Below, piece after piece: positions 25,552 through 33,807 of a stretch of 64,000 bases of DNA. Each line of letters begins with the position of its first letter. The stretch's first letter is position 1. The notes under the pieces are model-generated. The model was not told the DNA's origin. It ran no database searches and was given only the letters and a program-made list of their open reading frames with translations. The position numbers and the translations under genes are program-made. Source of the DNA: JAMXLO01 sp036265005 (lineage in GTDB: Bacteria; Pseudomonadota; Alphaproteobacteria; Acetobacterales; Acetobacteraceae). The stretch covers positions 5,753 through 69,752 of the forward strand of contig DATAPW010000030.1 of NCBI GenBank assembly GCA_036265005.1, read 5' to 3'.

Positions 25552-27276
25552 TCAGAAGGTGGCACCCGCCTGCATGGCGAAGTGTTCGGCCACCGGGCCG
25601 AGCGCCAGCGCGGGGAAGAAGGTCAGGCCGCCCACGATCAGCACGGTGCCGACCAATAGGCCGACGAACTGCGGCCCGTGCGTCGGCAGCGTCCCCGCCG
25701 AGGCCGGCACGATGCGTTTCGCCGCCAGCATCCCGGCGATGCACAGTACCGGCACGATGACAATGAAGCGGCCGGCAAACATCGCCGCCGCCAGGGTGAG
25801 ATTATAGAACGGCGTGTTGGCGCTCAGCCCGGCGAAGGCGCTGCCATTGGTCGCCGCCCCCGAGGTGTAGGCGTACAGCAGCTCGGAAAAGCCGTGCGGC
25901 CCGGCATTGTTCAGGCCCGCGATCCCGGCAGGCAGCACGGCGGCCACTGCAGCCATGCCGAGGATGAACGCCGGCACGCAGAGCAGCGCCAGCATGGTCA
26001 TCTTGACTTCGTTGCCCTCGATCTTCTTGCCAAGATACTCCGGTGTCCGCCCGATCATCAGCCCGGCCGCGAACACCGCGACGATGGCGAACAGCAAGAT
26101 CCCGAACAACCCGGAACCAGGTCCGCCGACGATGACCTCGTCCAGCATCATGTTGGCCATCAGCACCAGGCCGGAGAGCGGCATGAAGCTGTCATGCATC
26201 GAATTGACGGCGCCATCCGAGGAGGCCGAGGTCACCGTGGCGAACAGCGCAGACTGCCCGATGCCGAAACGCACCTCCTTGCCTTCCATGTTGCCGCCGG
26301 CCTGCCATTCGCCCACCGCCTGGTCGATGCCAAGTGGCGAGAACTGCGCATTGCGCGTGGCCTCGCTGGCGTGGATCACCGCCAGACCCGCCACGAACAT
26401 CACTGCCATGGCAGCGAACAATGCCCAGCCGTGGCGCTGATCGCCGACCATCCGGCCAAATGTGTTGGTCAGCGCCACGCCGATAAGGAAGATCAGCAGC
26501 ATTTCGACGACGCCCGACAGGGCTGTCGGATTCTCGAACGGATGCGCCGAGTTGGCGTTGAAGAAGCCGCCGCCATCGCCGCTCAGCAGCTTGATGGCCT
26601 CCTGCGAGGCAACCGGCCCGCGCGCCAGGACCTGATTGGCGCCTTCCAGGGTGGTCGCGCTGACATACGCGCCGAGGGTCTGCGGCACGCCCTGCCAGAC
26701 CAGGAAGAGCCCGGCAACAATGCAGACCGGCAGCAGCACGTAGAGCGTGATCCGCGTCACATCCACCCAGAAATTGCCGATCGTCCTTGCCGACCGGCGC
26801 GCGAAACCACGCACCAGCGCGATCGCCACCGCGACGCCGGTTGCTCCGGACAGGAACGACTGGACGGTGATGCCCGCCATCTGCGGGAGATAACCGAGCG
26901 TCGTTTCGCCGCCATAGGACTGCCAACTGGTGTTGGTGGCGAAGCTCACTGCCGTATTCAGTGCCAGGTCAGGCGCGACCGCATCGAATTGCTGCGGGTT
27001 GAGCGGCAGGATGTTCTGCAAACGCTGCAGGCCATACAGCACGAGGATGCCGACTGCGTGAAACGCCAGCATCGCGAACGCGTAGCCGACCCAGCTCTGC
27101 TCTTCCGCCGGATTGACCCCCGCAAGGCGATACAGGCCGTTCTCGATCGGCGCCAGGGCACGCTGAACCTTGCCGCACCCGTCGACATTGCGCGCGATAT
27201 AGCCGCCGAGAGGCTTCACCACCGCCGTGATCAATGCGGCAAACAGCGCGATCTGCAGCAAGCCTTGCCAGGTCAC
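25552..27276 (-). CDS. kdpA: Potassium-transporting ATPase subunit A (KdpA)
   Basis: A 574-residue polytopic membrane protein, close to the usual ~560. It has the expected KdpA signatures: GDGGGFFNANSAHPFENPT (about residues 232-250), TSASSDGAVNSMHDSF (about 350) and EGNEVKMTMLALLCVPAFILG, which form the K+-selective pathway. KdpA is the channel-like subunit of the high-affinity K+ pump KdpFABC, driven by the P-type ATPase KdpB. Starts with GTG 27276, overlapping the kdpF stop as GTGA. Expected downstream kdpB and kdpC are absent; the next gene is a convergent aldo/keto reductase. Confidence 0.95.
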   Translation of the reverse strand: MTWQGLLQIALFAALITAVVKPLGGYIARNVDGCGKVQRALAPIENGLYRLAGVNPAEEQSWVGYAFAMLAFHAVGILVLYGLQRLQNILPLNPQQFDAVAPDLALNTAVSFATNTSWQSYGGETTLGYLPQMAGITVQSFLSGATGVAVAIALVRGFARRSARTIGNFWVDVTRITLYVLLPVCIVAGLFLVWQGVPQTLGAYVSATTLEGANQVLARGPVASQEAIKLLSGDGGGFFNANSAHPFENPTALSGVVEMLLIFLIGVALTNTFGRMVGDQRHGWALFAAMAVMFVAGLAVIHASEATRNAQFSPLGIDQAVGEWQAGGNMEGKEVRFGIGQSALFATVTSASSDGAVNSMHDSFMPLSGLVLMANMMLDEVIVGGPGSGLFGILLFAIVAVFAAGLMIGRTPEYLGKKIEGNEVKMTMLALLCVPAFILGMAAVAAVLPAGIAGLNNAGPHGFSELLYAYTSGAATNGSAFAGLSANTPFYNLTLAAAMFAGRFIVIVPVLCIAGMLAAKRIVPASAGTLPTHGPQFVGLLVGTVLIVGGLTFFPALALGPVAEHFAMQAGATF

Positions 27277-27392
27277 GGCGACGCGTCCCCGGCACTGCCG
27301 CCAGATCCTGTCAGGTCAGCGCAGGCCCACACGTAGCCAACGGCTCCGGCGAACGCCACGGCGAGCAGCAGTATCATCAGCAGGTCGAACAG
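27273..27392 (-). CDS. kdpF: KdpF-like small membrane subunit of the Kdp K+ pump
   Basis: A 39-codon frame ending in TGA at 27273-27275 that overlaps the kdpA GTG. It encodes a hydrophobic single helix (LFDLLMILLLAVAFAGAVGY) followed by VWACADLTG and a short polar tail. A KdpF-like peptide at this place fits the family. The best ribosome binding site, AAAGGAC, is 6-7 bases before CTG 27392; the nearest ATG (27377) is about 20 bases away and would remove LFDLL. So CTG initiation is favoured, but ATG 27377 remains possible. Too short to be confirmed by composition. Confidence 0.6.
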   Translation of the reverse strand: MFDLLMILLLAVAFAGAVGYVWACADLTGSGGSAGDASP

Positions 27393-27451
27393 GATCTGTC
27401 CTTTCGGAACGTTCGAAGGCTAGCGCCCGGCGACTCAGCGTAACACGACGC

Positions 27452-27484
27452 AGGGCGGAAGAGCGCAGCGCATTCCGCCCTACA
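27452..27484 (+). repeat. Small palindromic intergenic repeat, family A, copy 2
   Basis: AGGGCGGAAGAGCGCAGCG then CATTCCGCCCTACA; reverse complement of the 7402-7432 element with the same GGCGGAA/TTCCGCC arms. Lies between kdpF and the 3' end of the dapA-family gene (stop near 27501), so may work as a terminator or mRNA 3'-end hairpin for the latter. Confidence 0.85.
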
Positions 27485-27500
27485 TCCCTCACCGTCGATA

Positions 27501-28433
27501 CTAGCTTGCGAGCGCAAAGATCGGATGTTGTGCGGCGCACTCCTCCGCCAGCATCACCGATGGCATCACCGCCAGCAGCCGCTCCTGGGTAGCCAGAGTG
27601 GCACGGGTCAGCGGCAGCCGCACCTCGTCCGAACACAGCCCCAGGCCGGCCAGTGCGGCCTTCACCGGAATCGGGTTGCTCTCTTTGAACAGCACGCCGT
27701 GCAGCGGATCGAGCACGTCGCGCAGCGCGGCGAATTTGTCCAGCTCGCCACCCTCCCATGCCCGGTGCAGCGCTGCGCACAGCGCCGGCGTCACGTTCGC
27801 GGTGACCGAGATGCAGCCGGCGCCACCCATCGCGCGGTAGCCCGGCGCGGTGGCGTCATCGCCGCTCCATTGCATGAAGGCATTGCCGCACCTTGCGCGC
27901 AGCCGGGTCGGCCGCGACAGGTCGGCGGTGGCATCCTTCAAGCCGACAATGAGTTCCGCGTCATGCAGCCGCGCCACCGTGTCGTCGCTGATCGCCACGC
28001 CGGAGCGCGACGGAACGTCGTAGAGCACAATCGGAAGATCCGTCGCGTGGGCGATGGCACGGATATGCGCGATGATGCCGTCCTGTGTCGGCTTCACGTA
28101 GGGCGGCACCGCGCACAGCAGCGCATCCGCACCGGCCGACGCCGCTTCGGTGCCCATGGCAATTGCCGCGGGCGTCGCCAAAGCCGTGCAGCCGGCGACC
28201 ACCGGCACACGACGCGATGCGGCGTCCGCCACGGTGCGCACGGCACGTGCGTATTCAGACAGGATCAGCGAAGCAGCCTCACCGGTGCTGCCGCAGACGA
28301 TCAGTCCGGCGGTGCCGCGGTCGATCTGCCGCTGGGACAGGCGGAACAATGCCTCCCAGTCAACGGTGGCATTGCGGAATGGCGTGGCGAGCGCCGTCAA
28401 GGAGCCGCCGACGCAGGCGATTGCATTGTGCAT
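27501..28433 (-). CDS. DapA-family (dihydrodipicolinate synthase/N-acetylneuraminate lyase) aldolase
   Basis: A 310-residue (beta/alpha)8 aldolase. GGSLTALATPFRNATVDW, then GLIVCGSTGEAASL, a LYDVPSRSGVAI tyrosine loop, and IVGLKDATADLSR with the Schiff-base lysine are diagnostic for the class. In DapA this enzyme condenses pyruvate and aspartate semialdehyde in lysine synthesis; relatives act on sugar acids. The context (a methyltransferase-like gene, not lys genes) does not prove lysine synthesis, so only the family is assigned. ATG 28433 has AGGAG 9 bases upstream. It lies 14 bases after the preceding gene and both share an AGGAGCCGTC leader before the start. Confidence 0.88.
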   Translation of the reverse strand: MHNAIACVGGSLTALATPFRNATVDWEALFRLSQRQIDRGTAGLIVCGSTGEAASLILSEYARAVRTVADAASRRVPVVAGCTALATPAAIAMGTEAASAGADALLCAVPPYVKPTQDGIIAHIRAIAHATDLPIVLYDVPSRSGVAISDDTVARLHDAELIVGLKDATADLSRPTRLRARCGNAFMQWSGDDATAPGYRAMGGAGCISVTANVTPALCAALHRAWEGGELDKFAALRDVLDPLHGVLFKESNPIPVKAALAGLGLCSDEVRLPLTRATLATQERLLAVMPSVMLAEECAAQHPIFALAS

Positions 28434-28447
28434 CGTGACGGCTCCTG

Positions 28448-28927
28448 TCAGGCGCAGCGGCGCAGGCCGAATGCAGGCACTTCGGCGCAGAGCACCTGGC
28501 AGCCCGTCGCATCTCGCGCAAGGATTGCGGCAAAGCCGTGCAGCGCCAGCATGCGGCGGACTTGGGTCACCATGGCGGGAAGGGCGTCAATCCGGATCGC
28601 CAGGCGGCCATTGGCCACCAGGGCACGGCGGATCCAGGGCAATCTGATGGCCAGCCAATCGAGCGACGGAACACGCGGGACGATCACCAGGCTGGCACTC
28701 TCGGATTCGGGCCGCTCGAATGGGCGGAGGTGGGTCACCTGTGGCGCACCCGCCCGCAGCAGCGCGCACATCAGGTCGGGACCATTGCCGCCCAATACGA
28801 GTATGTGCTCCTCGTCGTCGATCGCGCCGAGGCTATCGACGAGGGCGGCGTCTGGTTCGACAGGTTGCGGCGGCAGGCTCGGCGGTGCGCGACGTGGCGC
28901 GACCGCCGCACGGACGTGCGTCAGCAT
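28448..28927 (-). CDS. Small protein resembling a reduced SAM-dependent methyltransferase domain
   Basis: A 159-residue protein. A motif EEHILVLGGNGPDLMCALLRAG (about residues 37-58) resembles the SAM-binding G-rich loop of class I methyltransferases, with VTHLRPFERPESESASLVIVP as strand 2-4, and VANGRLAIRIDALPAM near the usual motif V/VI area. There is no clear substrate-binding part, and the length is below that of normal methyltransferases. It might be inactive or act with a partner. ATG 28927 has AGGAG 9 bases upstream and starts a Pro-rich leader. It precedes the dapA-family gene and is probably cotranscribed with it. Confidence 0.5.
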   Translation of the reverse strand: MLTHVRAAVAPRRAPPSLPPQPVEPDAALVDSLGAIDDEEHILVLGGNGPDLMCALLRAGAPQVTHLRPFERPESESASLVIVPRVPSLDWLAIRLPWIRRALVANGRLAIRIDALPAMVTQVRRMLALHGFAAILARDATGCQVLCAEVPAFGLRRCA

Positions 28928-29092
28928 GGGAGACGGCTCCTGAATGGTGCAATGCGCAGACCGGAATGGTCGCAATTCATGGCGGCCGGAAGATCGGCGG
29001 GATGGCATATAATTGCCATTGGTGTCGGAGCCGGCGCGTATAGCATTGGCGTGGGTTGTGGGTCGCCTCGGACCAGTCACGACGACTTTGCA

Positions 29093-29154
29093 GGGCGGAA
29101 CGGCGCAGCGCATCGCACCGCGAGGGTGCTGGAATGCGCTGCGCCGTTCCGCCC
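29093..29154. repeat. Perfect 21-bp inverted repeat formed by two family A palindromic units
   Basis: Left arm 29093-29113 begins GGGCGGAACGGCG and right arm 29134-29154 is its exact reverse complement, ending GTTCCGCCC, with a 20-base loop. The two arms are facing copies of the repeat at 7402, 27452 and 59495. It starts 11 bases beyond the stop of the hydantoinase A gene, so a transcript reading out of that gene would fold into a very stable hairpin, making a terminator or 3' mRNA stabiliser likely. Confidence 0.92.
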
Positions 29155-29164
29155 AACAGTCCCG

Positions 29165-31195
29165 TTACGGTCCTGCACGCTCGCTTCGCCGCAGCATCAG
29201 GGCGCCGCTGGCCAGCATCTCCGCCTGCCATCCGTCGCTCACCAGCGTCGTGGCGTCGAGCTGCGTCACGATGGCGGGGCCATCGAAACGGTCGCCGGCG
29301 CCCAGTTCTGCACGGTCGTAAACCAAGGCCTCCACCGAGCCGGCAGCACTGTGGACGACCTGGCGGGCGATCGGCTTCGCACCCGCACCCGCCGTCAACG
29401 CTGGCCGCGGCGGCGCGGGGACGCTGCCTTCCGCCTCCACGCGCAACGTGACCAATTCCACCTTGGCGTCGAGCGCAAAACCGTTCAGTGCCTGATGCGC
29501 GTCGGCAAACACCACCTGTGCGGCAGCAGCGCCGCCCGGCCAGACGATGGCAAGCTCCGAGCCCTGGCCTTCGTAACGCAACAGCGCAACGCGCGTGGTC
29601 TTCCTGTCATCGGCCGCGACGCACTCCGTATCGAACCAGGCATTCGCCTCCTGCTCCAGCGCAGCGAACACCGCATCGGCCGCGTCCCACTCATCGGGCC
29701 GCGGCAACGTCCGCGAGAACTCGGACTTCAGTGCAGCGGCCAGCAGTCCTTCGGCGCACAGCACGCCGGGCGCCGGCGGCACCAGCACGCGCGTGACGCC
29801 GAGTAGTTCCGCGAGCGCACAGCCATGCAGCGGTCCGGCGCCGCCGAATGGCACCAGGGTGAAGTCGCGCGGATCGTGCCCGCGTTCGACCGACACCACG
29901 CGGATCGCGCCCACCATGTTCGAATCGGCGATCGCCAGGATCCCGCGCGCCGCATCGTGCAAGGACAACCCGAGCGGTTCGGCAACGCGCACGCGGATCG
30001 CCTGCGCCGCCAGCACGGTGTCAAGCGTCAAGCGGCCGCCCAGCAACGACGTCGGCAAATGACCCAGCACGAGATGAGCATCGGTGACGGTGGGCTCCTC
30101 GCCGCCGGTTCCGTAGCAGGCGGGACCTGGCATGGCACCGGCGCTGGCGGGACCGACGGTCAGCGCGTCATCCGACAGCCGCGCGATCGAGCCGCCGCCC
30201 GCACCGATGGTCACCATGTCCACCATCGGCAGCGACAATGGCCACTCGCCGATCCGCCCGCGCTGGGTAAGCTGGATCTGTCCGCCGCGGAGCAGGCAGA
30301 TATCCGCACTGGTACCGCCGATATCGACCGTGACGATGTCGCCGATGCCAGATGCCGCGGCGACGTCGCGCGCACCAACGACGCCGGCGGCCGGACCTGA
30401 CAGCACGGTGAGCGCTGGCGCCCTGCCGATCGTGGCTGCGCCCGCGACGCCGCCGTTCGACTGCATCAGCAGCAGCGGCGCCGTGATGTCTGCGTCGGCC
30501 AGGCGGCGTTGCAGGCGGGTCACATAGGTGGTGACCGCCGGCATCACGCCGGCATTCATGATGGTGGCGAGGCTGCGCTCGTATTCGCGGGCGACCGGCA
30601 ATACGTCCACCGATGCGGTGATTGCGATCTCCGGCAATGCCGCGCGCAGCATCTCGGCCACGCGACGCTCATGCGCGGGATATGCGAAGGAGTGCAGCAG
30701 GCAGATCGCCACCGACTGCACATCGAGCCGGCGCAGCGTCGTTGCCACGTCGTGCACGCTGGCTTCGTCCAGCGACATGAGCACGATACCGCCCGGACCG
30801 ACACGCTCCGTTACTTCCAGCACGCGGGCCGGCGGCACGGGACGCTGCGGCTTCACCCAGGCGAACAGGTTGGCATGGCGCGGAATGTCCTGCCGGCCGA
30901 TCTCCAGCACATGCCGGAAGCCGGAGGTGGTCACCAAAGCGGTGCGCGCGGTTTTGCCCTCCAGGATCAGGTTGGTGGCGACAGTGGTCCCGTGCAGCAC
31001 GCGGTCAACCGCGGTCGGCTGTGCATCTGCGTCGGCCAGCGCCAGCAACACACCGACAAGGAAGGCTTCGGATGGATCCGCAGGCGTGCTCGGTGTCTTC
31101 GCGCGCCAAAGTTGCCCGGTTGCGCGATCGGCCAACGTGACGTCGGTGAACGTGCCGCCGATATCCACCGCAACGATGAGGTCAGCCGATCGCAT
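29165..31195 (-). CDS. Hydantoinase/5-oxoprolinase family subunit A (ATP-dependent)
   Basis: A 676-residue subunit of the ATP-dependent cyclic-amide hydrolase group (hydantoinase A, 5-oxoprolinase, acetone carboxylase). IVAVDIGGTFTDVTLADRAT (residues 7-26) is the ASKHA-type phosphate-binding loop, LHGTTVATNLILEGK follows, GDIVTVDIGGTSADICLLRGG is the second nucleotide-binding part, and YGTGGEEPTVTDAHLVLG continues the family pattern. With subunit B (31182-32939) it should split an N-carbamoyl or lactam ring with ATP. The substrate is not known. The start ATG 31195 lies 14 bases inside the end of subunit B, so the two are translated in a coupled fashion. A strong hairpin follows its stop. Confidence 0.9.
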   Translation of the reverse strand: MRSADLIVAVDIGGTFTDVTLADRATGQLWRAKTPSTPADPSEAFLVGVLLALADADAQPTAVDRVLHGTTVATNLILEGKTARTALVTTSGFRHVLEIGRQDIPRHANLFAWVKPQRPVPPARVLEVTERVGPGGIVLMSLDEASVHDVATTLRRLDVQSVAICLLHSFAYPAHERRVAEMLRAALPEIAITASVDVLPVAREYERSLATIMNAGVMPAVTTYVTRLQRRLADADITAPLLLMQSNGGVAGAATIGRAPALTVLSGPAAGVVGARDVAAASGIGDIVTVDIGGTSADICLLRGGQIQLTQRGRIGEWPLSLPMVDMVTIGAGGGSIARLSDDALTVGPASAGAMPGPACYGTGGEEPTVTDAHLVLGHLPTSLLGGRLTLDTVLAAQAIRVRVAEPLGLSLHDAARGILAIADSNMVGAIRVVSVERGHDPRDFTLVPFGGAGPLHGCALAELLGVTRVLVPPAPGVLCAEGLLAAALKSEFSRTLPRPDEWDAADAVFAALEQEANAWFDTECVAADDRKTTRVALLRYEGQGSELAIVWPGGAAAAQVVFADAHQALNGFALDAKVELVTLRVEAEGSVPAPPRPALTAGAGAKPIARQVVHSAAGSVEALVYDRAELGAGDRFDGPAIVTQLDATTLVSDGWQAEMLASGALMLRRSERAGP

Positions 31196-32939
31196 CGACG
31201 TAGCCCTTGCGGTGGAACGCCTTCACCGCTGACCTCGTCGCCCGCAGGGAGGCGGTCGCAGCTTGATCCACGGCGTCGTTGCCGATCACGACACCATAAT
31301 CGCGCCGCGCCGCGTCGATCGACACGAAGCCGTCGTGAATGTCGTGCAGTACGTGGTCGGCCGGCCGATCGAACGGATGCCCGTAGCCGCCACCGCCGCC
31401 GGTCTCCAGCAGCAGGATATCGCCGCGGCGCAGCACCGTGCCGTCGGACAATGGCGCAAGCTGCTGCTCGTGCGGCGTACCAGGGTTGACCACCGCGCGT
31501 CCGGTGCCGCCCTGCAGGCCACCCGCAACGCCCCACGGTGGATTGACCACGCTGTCGATGCGCATCGACAGCACGGCATGCTCCGCCAGGACCTCGTATT
31601 CGCGCACCACCCCTGCCCCGCCGCGGAACCGCCCTGGGCCGCCGCTGTCGCAGTTGATGCCATAGCGCCGCAGCATGACCGGATAGCCGAGTTCCAGGAA
31701 TTCGATGGGGTAGTTCTCCTGCGCGACGAAGTAGACCGCATCGATGCCGTCCGCCGTTGCCCGAGCGCCATAGCCGACGCCGACCCCATCCGACATCAGG
31801 AACGATTTTCCACCGGCGCTGCCGCGCAGCATGATGATGACGTAGGCCGAGTGCGCCGCCGGTGCGCTGCCGCCGGCGACATTCACCAGCCCGTTCAGCA
31901 CCGCGAGGAACCGCATCATCGTCATGCCGCGCAGCCCGAGCGGCGCGGGAAAGCGCGGCCACAGCAACGACCCTTCGCGCAGCCGCACCTCGTCCAGAGC
32001 GCGCGGGCCGCCGGCGTTGCACACCTGCGCCGGATCGCCGCCGAGGAAGAACAGCCCAAGTGCCATCCCAGGCACGTCTGGGTTCATCAGGAAATTCACC
32101 GGGCCGGGCGCCTGGTCGTCGGTCTCGGTGGCGTCCAGGATGAAGCGATCATCCGGCGTGCGGGTGAGCGCCAGCCGGATGAAGAATGGGCCGTTGCCGT
32201 GGCCGTCGGAGTCGATCGCATCGCTGAACCGGTGGGTACCGACCGCGAAAGTCTCCCGCAGTTTCGCCCGTACCAGTTCGCGGGTACGCGTGAACAACTG
32301 GCTGAAGGCTTCCGCAACCACCTGCGGTCCGAAGCGCTGCACGATCTCCGTCACGCGGCGCACCCCCAGATCCACCGACGCCATGAGTGCCCGCGCATCG
32401 CCGCGGCTCTGCGCCGGATAGCGCGAATTGCGGTGGAAGATCTCGAGTGCCGCCTCGTTCACCGTCCCCGCATCGATCAGCTTCGTGGGCGGGATGATGA
32501 TGCCCTCCTGGAAGATGTCTGTGGCATCGGAACTGATCGAGCCGGGGCGCAATCCGCCGATATCGGAGAAATGCGCCCAGCCCATCACGAACGCCGCGCG
32601 CCGGCCTTCATGGAACACCGGCGCGAGAAACACCTGGTCGTTGGAATGCGACACCGCGCCGCGTGAGGCATAGCAGTCGCTGTACCAGTAAAGATCGCCC
32701 TCCCGCATCGTGTCGGGCGGAAAGCGGGCGAACACCGGCCCGGTGATGTCGCCGAAGATCGGCACCATCGAGCCGACCACCATGACGCCATCGGCGTCGA
32801 ACAGGGCGGTGTAGAAATCCTTCTTCTCACGAATGAAGGCGCTGATCGCGGTGCGTTCCAGCAGCGCGTCCATCTCCGCCTGCGCCGCGCGGATCGCACC
32901 GCGAATGATCTCCAGCTTGATCGGATCGAGACGCTGCAT
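31182..32939 (-). CDS. Hydantoinase/5-oxoprolinase family subunit B
   Basis: A 585-residue soluble protein. MQRLDPIKLEIIRGAIRAAQ, LERTAISAFIREKKDFYTAL, and GDLYWYSDCYASRGAVSHSNDQVFL match subunit B of hydantoinases/oxoprolinases; HGNGPFFIRLALTRTPDDRF, NFLMNPDVPGMALGLFFLGGDP, and RFRGGAGVVREYEVL are further conserved parts. It pairs with the subunit A gene downstream. Start ATG at 32937-32939 shares one base with the stop of the creatininase gene (TGATG), a coupled start. All expected motifs are present and the length is normal. Confidence 0.9.
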   Translation of the reverse strand: MQRLDPIKLEIIRGAIRAAQAEMDALLERTAISAFIREKKDFYTALFDADGVMVVGSMVPIFGDITGPVFARFPPDTMREGDLYWYSDCYASRGAVSHSNDQVFLAPVFHEGRRAAFVMGWAHFSDIGGLRPGSISSDATDIFQEGIIIPPTKLIDAGTVNEAALEIFHRNSRYPAQSRGDARALMASVDLGVRRVTEIVQRFGPQVVAEAFSQLFTRTRELVRAKLRETFAVGTHRFSDAIDSDGHGNGPFFIRLALTRTPDDRFILDATETDDQAPGPVNFLMNPDVPGMALGLFFLGGDPAQVCNAGGPRALDEVRLREGSLLWPRFPAPLGLRGMTMMRFLAVLNGLVNVAGGSAPAAHSAYVIIMLRGSAGGKSFLMSDGVGVGYGARATADGIDAVYFVAQENYPIEFLELGYPVMLRRYGINCDSGGPGRFRGGAGVVREYEVLAEHAVLSMRIDSVVNPPWGVAGGLQGGTGRAVVNPGTPHEQQLAPLSDGTVLRRGDILLLETGGGGGYGHPFDRPADHVLHDIHDGFVSIDAARRDYGVVIGNDAVDQAATASLRATRSAVKAFHRKGYVDAIG

Positions 32940-33685
32940 CAGTCGGCAACGAACGCGCGATAGACCTCCACCATGTCGGCGACCGAGGCCCTGTAGAGCT
33001 GCGCCCCGTGTTCGGGCGTGGACAGCGACGGATCCGAACCAATGCGGCCGTCCGGAAAGCGCCGGCGATAATCGGCGCTGTCGAAGAACCCCGTGCTCTT
33101 CGGCGCCACCTTCGGCGACATCTGCGCATGCTTGATCGCAGTCGGCTGGTAGTGCTGCGCCAGGGACACCTCCGCCGCAGTCGCATGGCTGCCGTTCGAG
33201 TCGCCATAGAACTCCTTGGCCAGCGCCGTGGCGCGCGGCCCCTGCGACCAGAACAGCATCTTGCAGCGCACCGGCGAGGGCTCACCCGGCGCGCGCATCG
33301 ATGACGCGGCATAGACCTCATCGAACGCGGCGGTCACCGTGGCGACGTTGCCGCCGTGGCCGTTGATGAACAGGAAGCGCTCGAAGCCGTGCTTCACCAA
33401 CGAGGTCACCACGTCGCCCACCAGCGCGATCAACGTCGAAGGCCGCAGCGTGATGGAACCGGCAAATCCGAGATGGTGCTGCGACATGCCGATGGTGAGC
33501 GTGGGCGCCACCAGTGCGCCGATCTCGTCGCCGACCCCCTTGGCGACAAACTCGGCATCCAGGTGATCGGTGCCGATCAGGCCATTTGGCCCATGCTGCT
33601 CGGTGGACCCGATCGGGATGATAATCCCGCGCGAGGTCCGCAGGTACTCCTCGACCTCATGCCACGTGGAAAGCGCGAGCTGCAT
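32939..33685 (-). CDS. Creatininase family amidohydrolase
   Basis: A 248-residue metal-dependent amidohydrolase. GIIIPIGSTEQHGPNGLIGTDH (about 20-41) has the metal ligands Glu, His and Asp of the creatininase/MftE family, SQHHLGFAGSITLRPSTL and FLFINGHGGNVATVTA (about 115-130) follow, and SHATAAEVSLAQH supplies the last Glu. The group hydrolyses cyclic amides such as creatinine, and formamidopyrimidine relatives. ATG 33685 has AAGGAG 7 bases upstream, and is preferred over an in-frame extension through a palindromic repeat. Its neighbours, hydantoinase A and B subunits, support a pathway for cyclic amides, with this enzyme possibly acting before or after the ATP-dependent step. Confidence 0.9.
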   Translation of the reverse strand: MQLALSTWHEVEEYLRTSRGIIIPIGSTEQHGPNGLIGTDHLDAEFVAKGVGDEIGALVAPTLTIGMSQHHLGFAGSITLRPSTLIALVGDVVTSLVKHGFERFLFINGHGGNVATVTAAFDEVYAASSMRAPGEPSPVRCKMLFWSQGPRATALAKEFYGDSNGSHATAAEVSLAQHYQPTAIKHAQMSPKVAPKSTGFFDSADYRRRFPDGRIGSDPSLSTPEHGAQLYRASVADMVEVYRAFVAD

Positions 33686-33700
33686 GTTTTTTCTCCTTAC

Positions 33701-33792
33701 GTCACCCATCATTCCGAGGAGCGCTGCGACGCCTCGTTCACGGCGCTCATCGGGAACGAGATTGCCGCGTCGCTGTGCTTCTCGCAATGACA
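33701..33792. repeat. Dispersed repeat, family B: inverted pair
   Basis: Left part around 33711-33730 has ATTCCGAGGAGCGCTGCGAC; right part 33758-33792 begins GAGATTGCCGCGTCGC and ends CTCGCAATGACA. The right part is the reverse complement of the sequence at 63932-63966 with few changes, and the left part is a diverged copy facing it. Lies between the creatininase gene and the alpha/beta hydrolase gene, both on the minus strand. Confidence 0.8.
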
Positions 33793-33807
33793 GGACCCGC
33801 AATGGCG

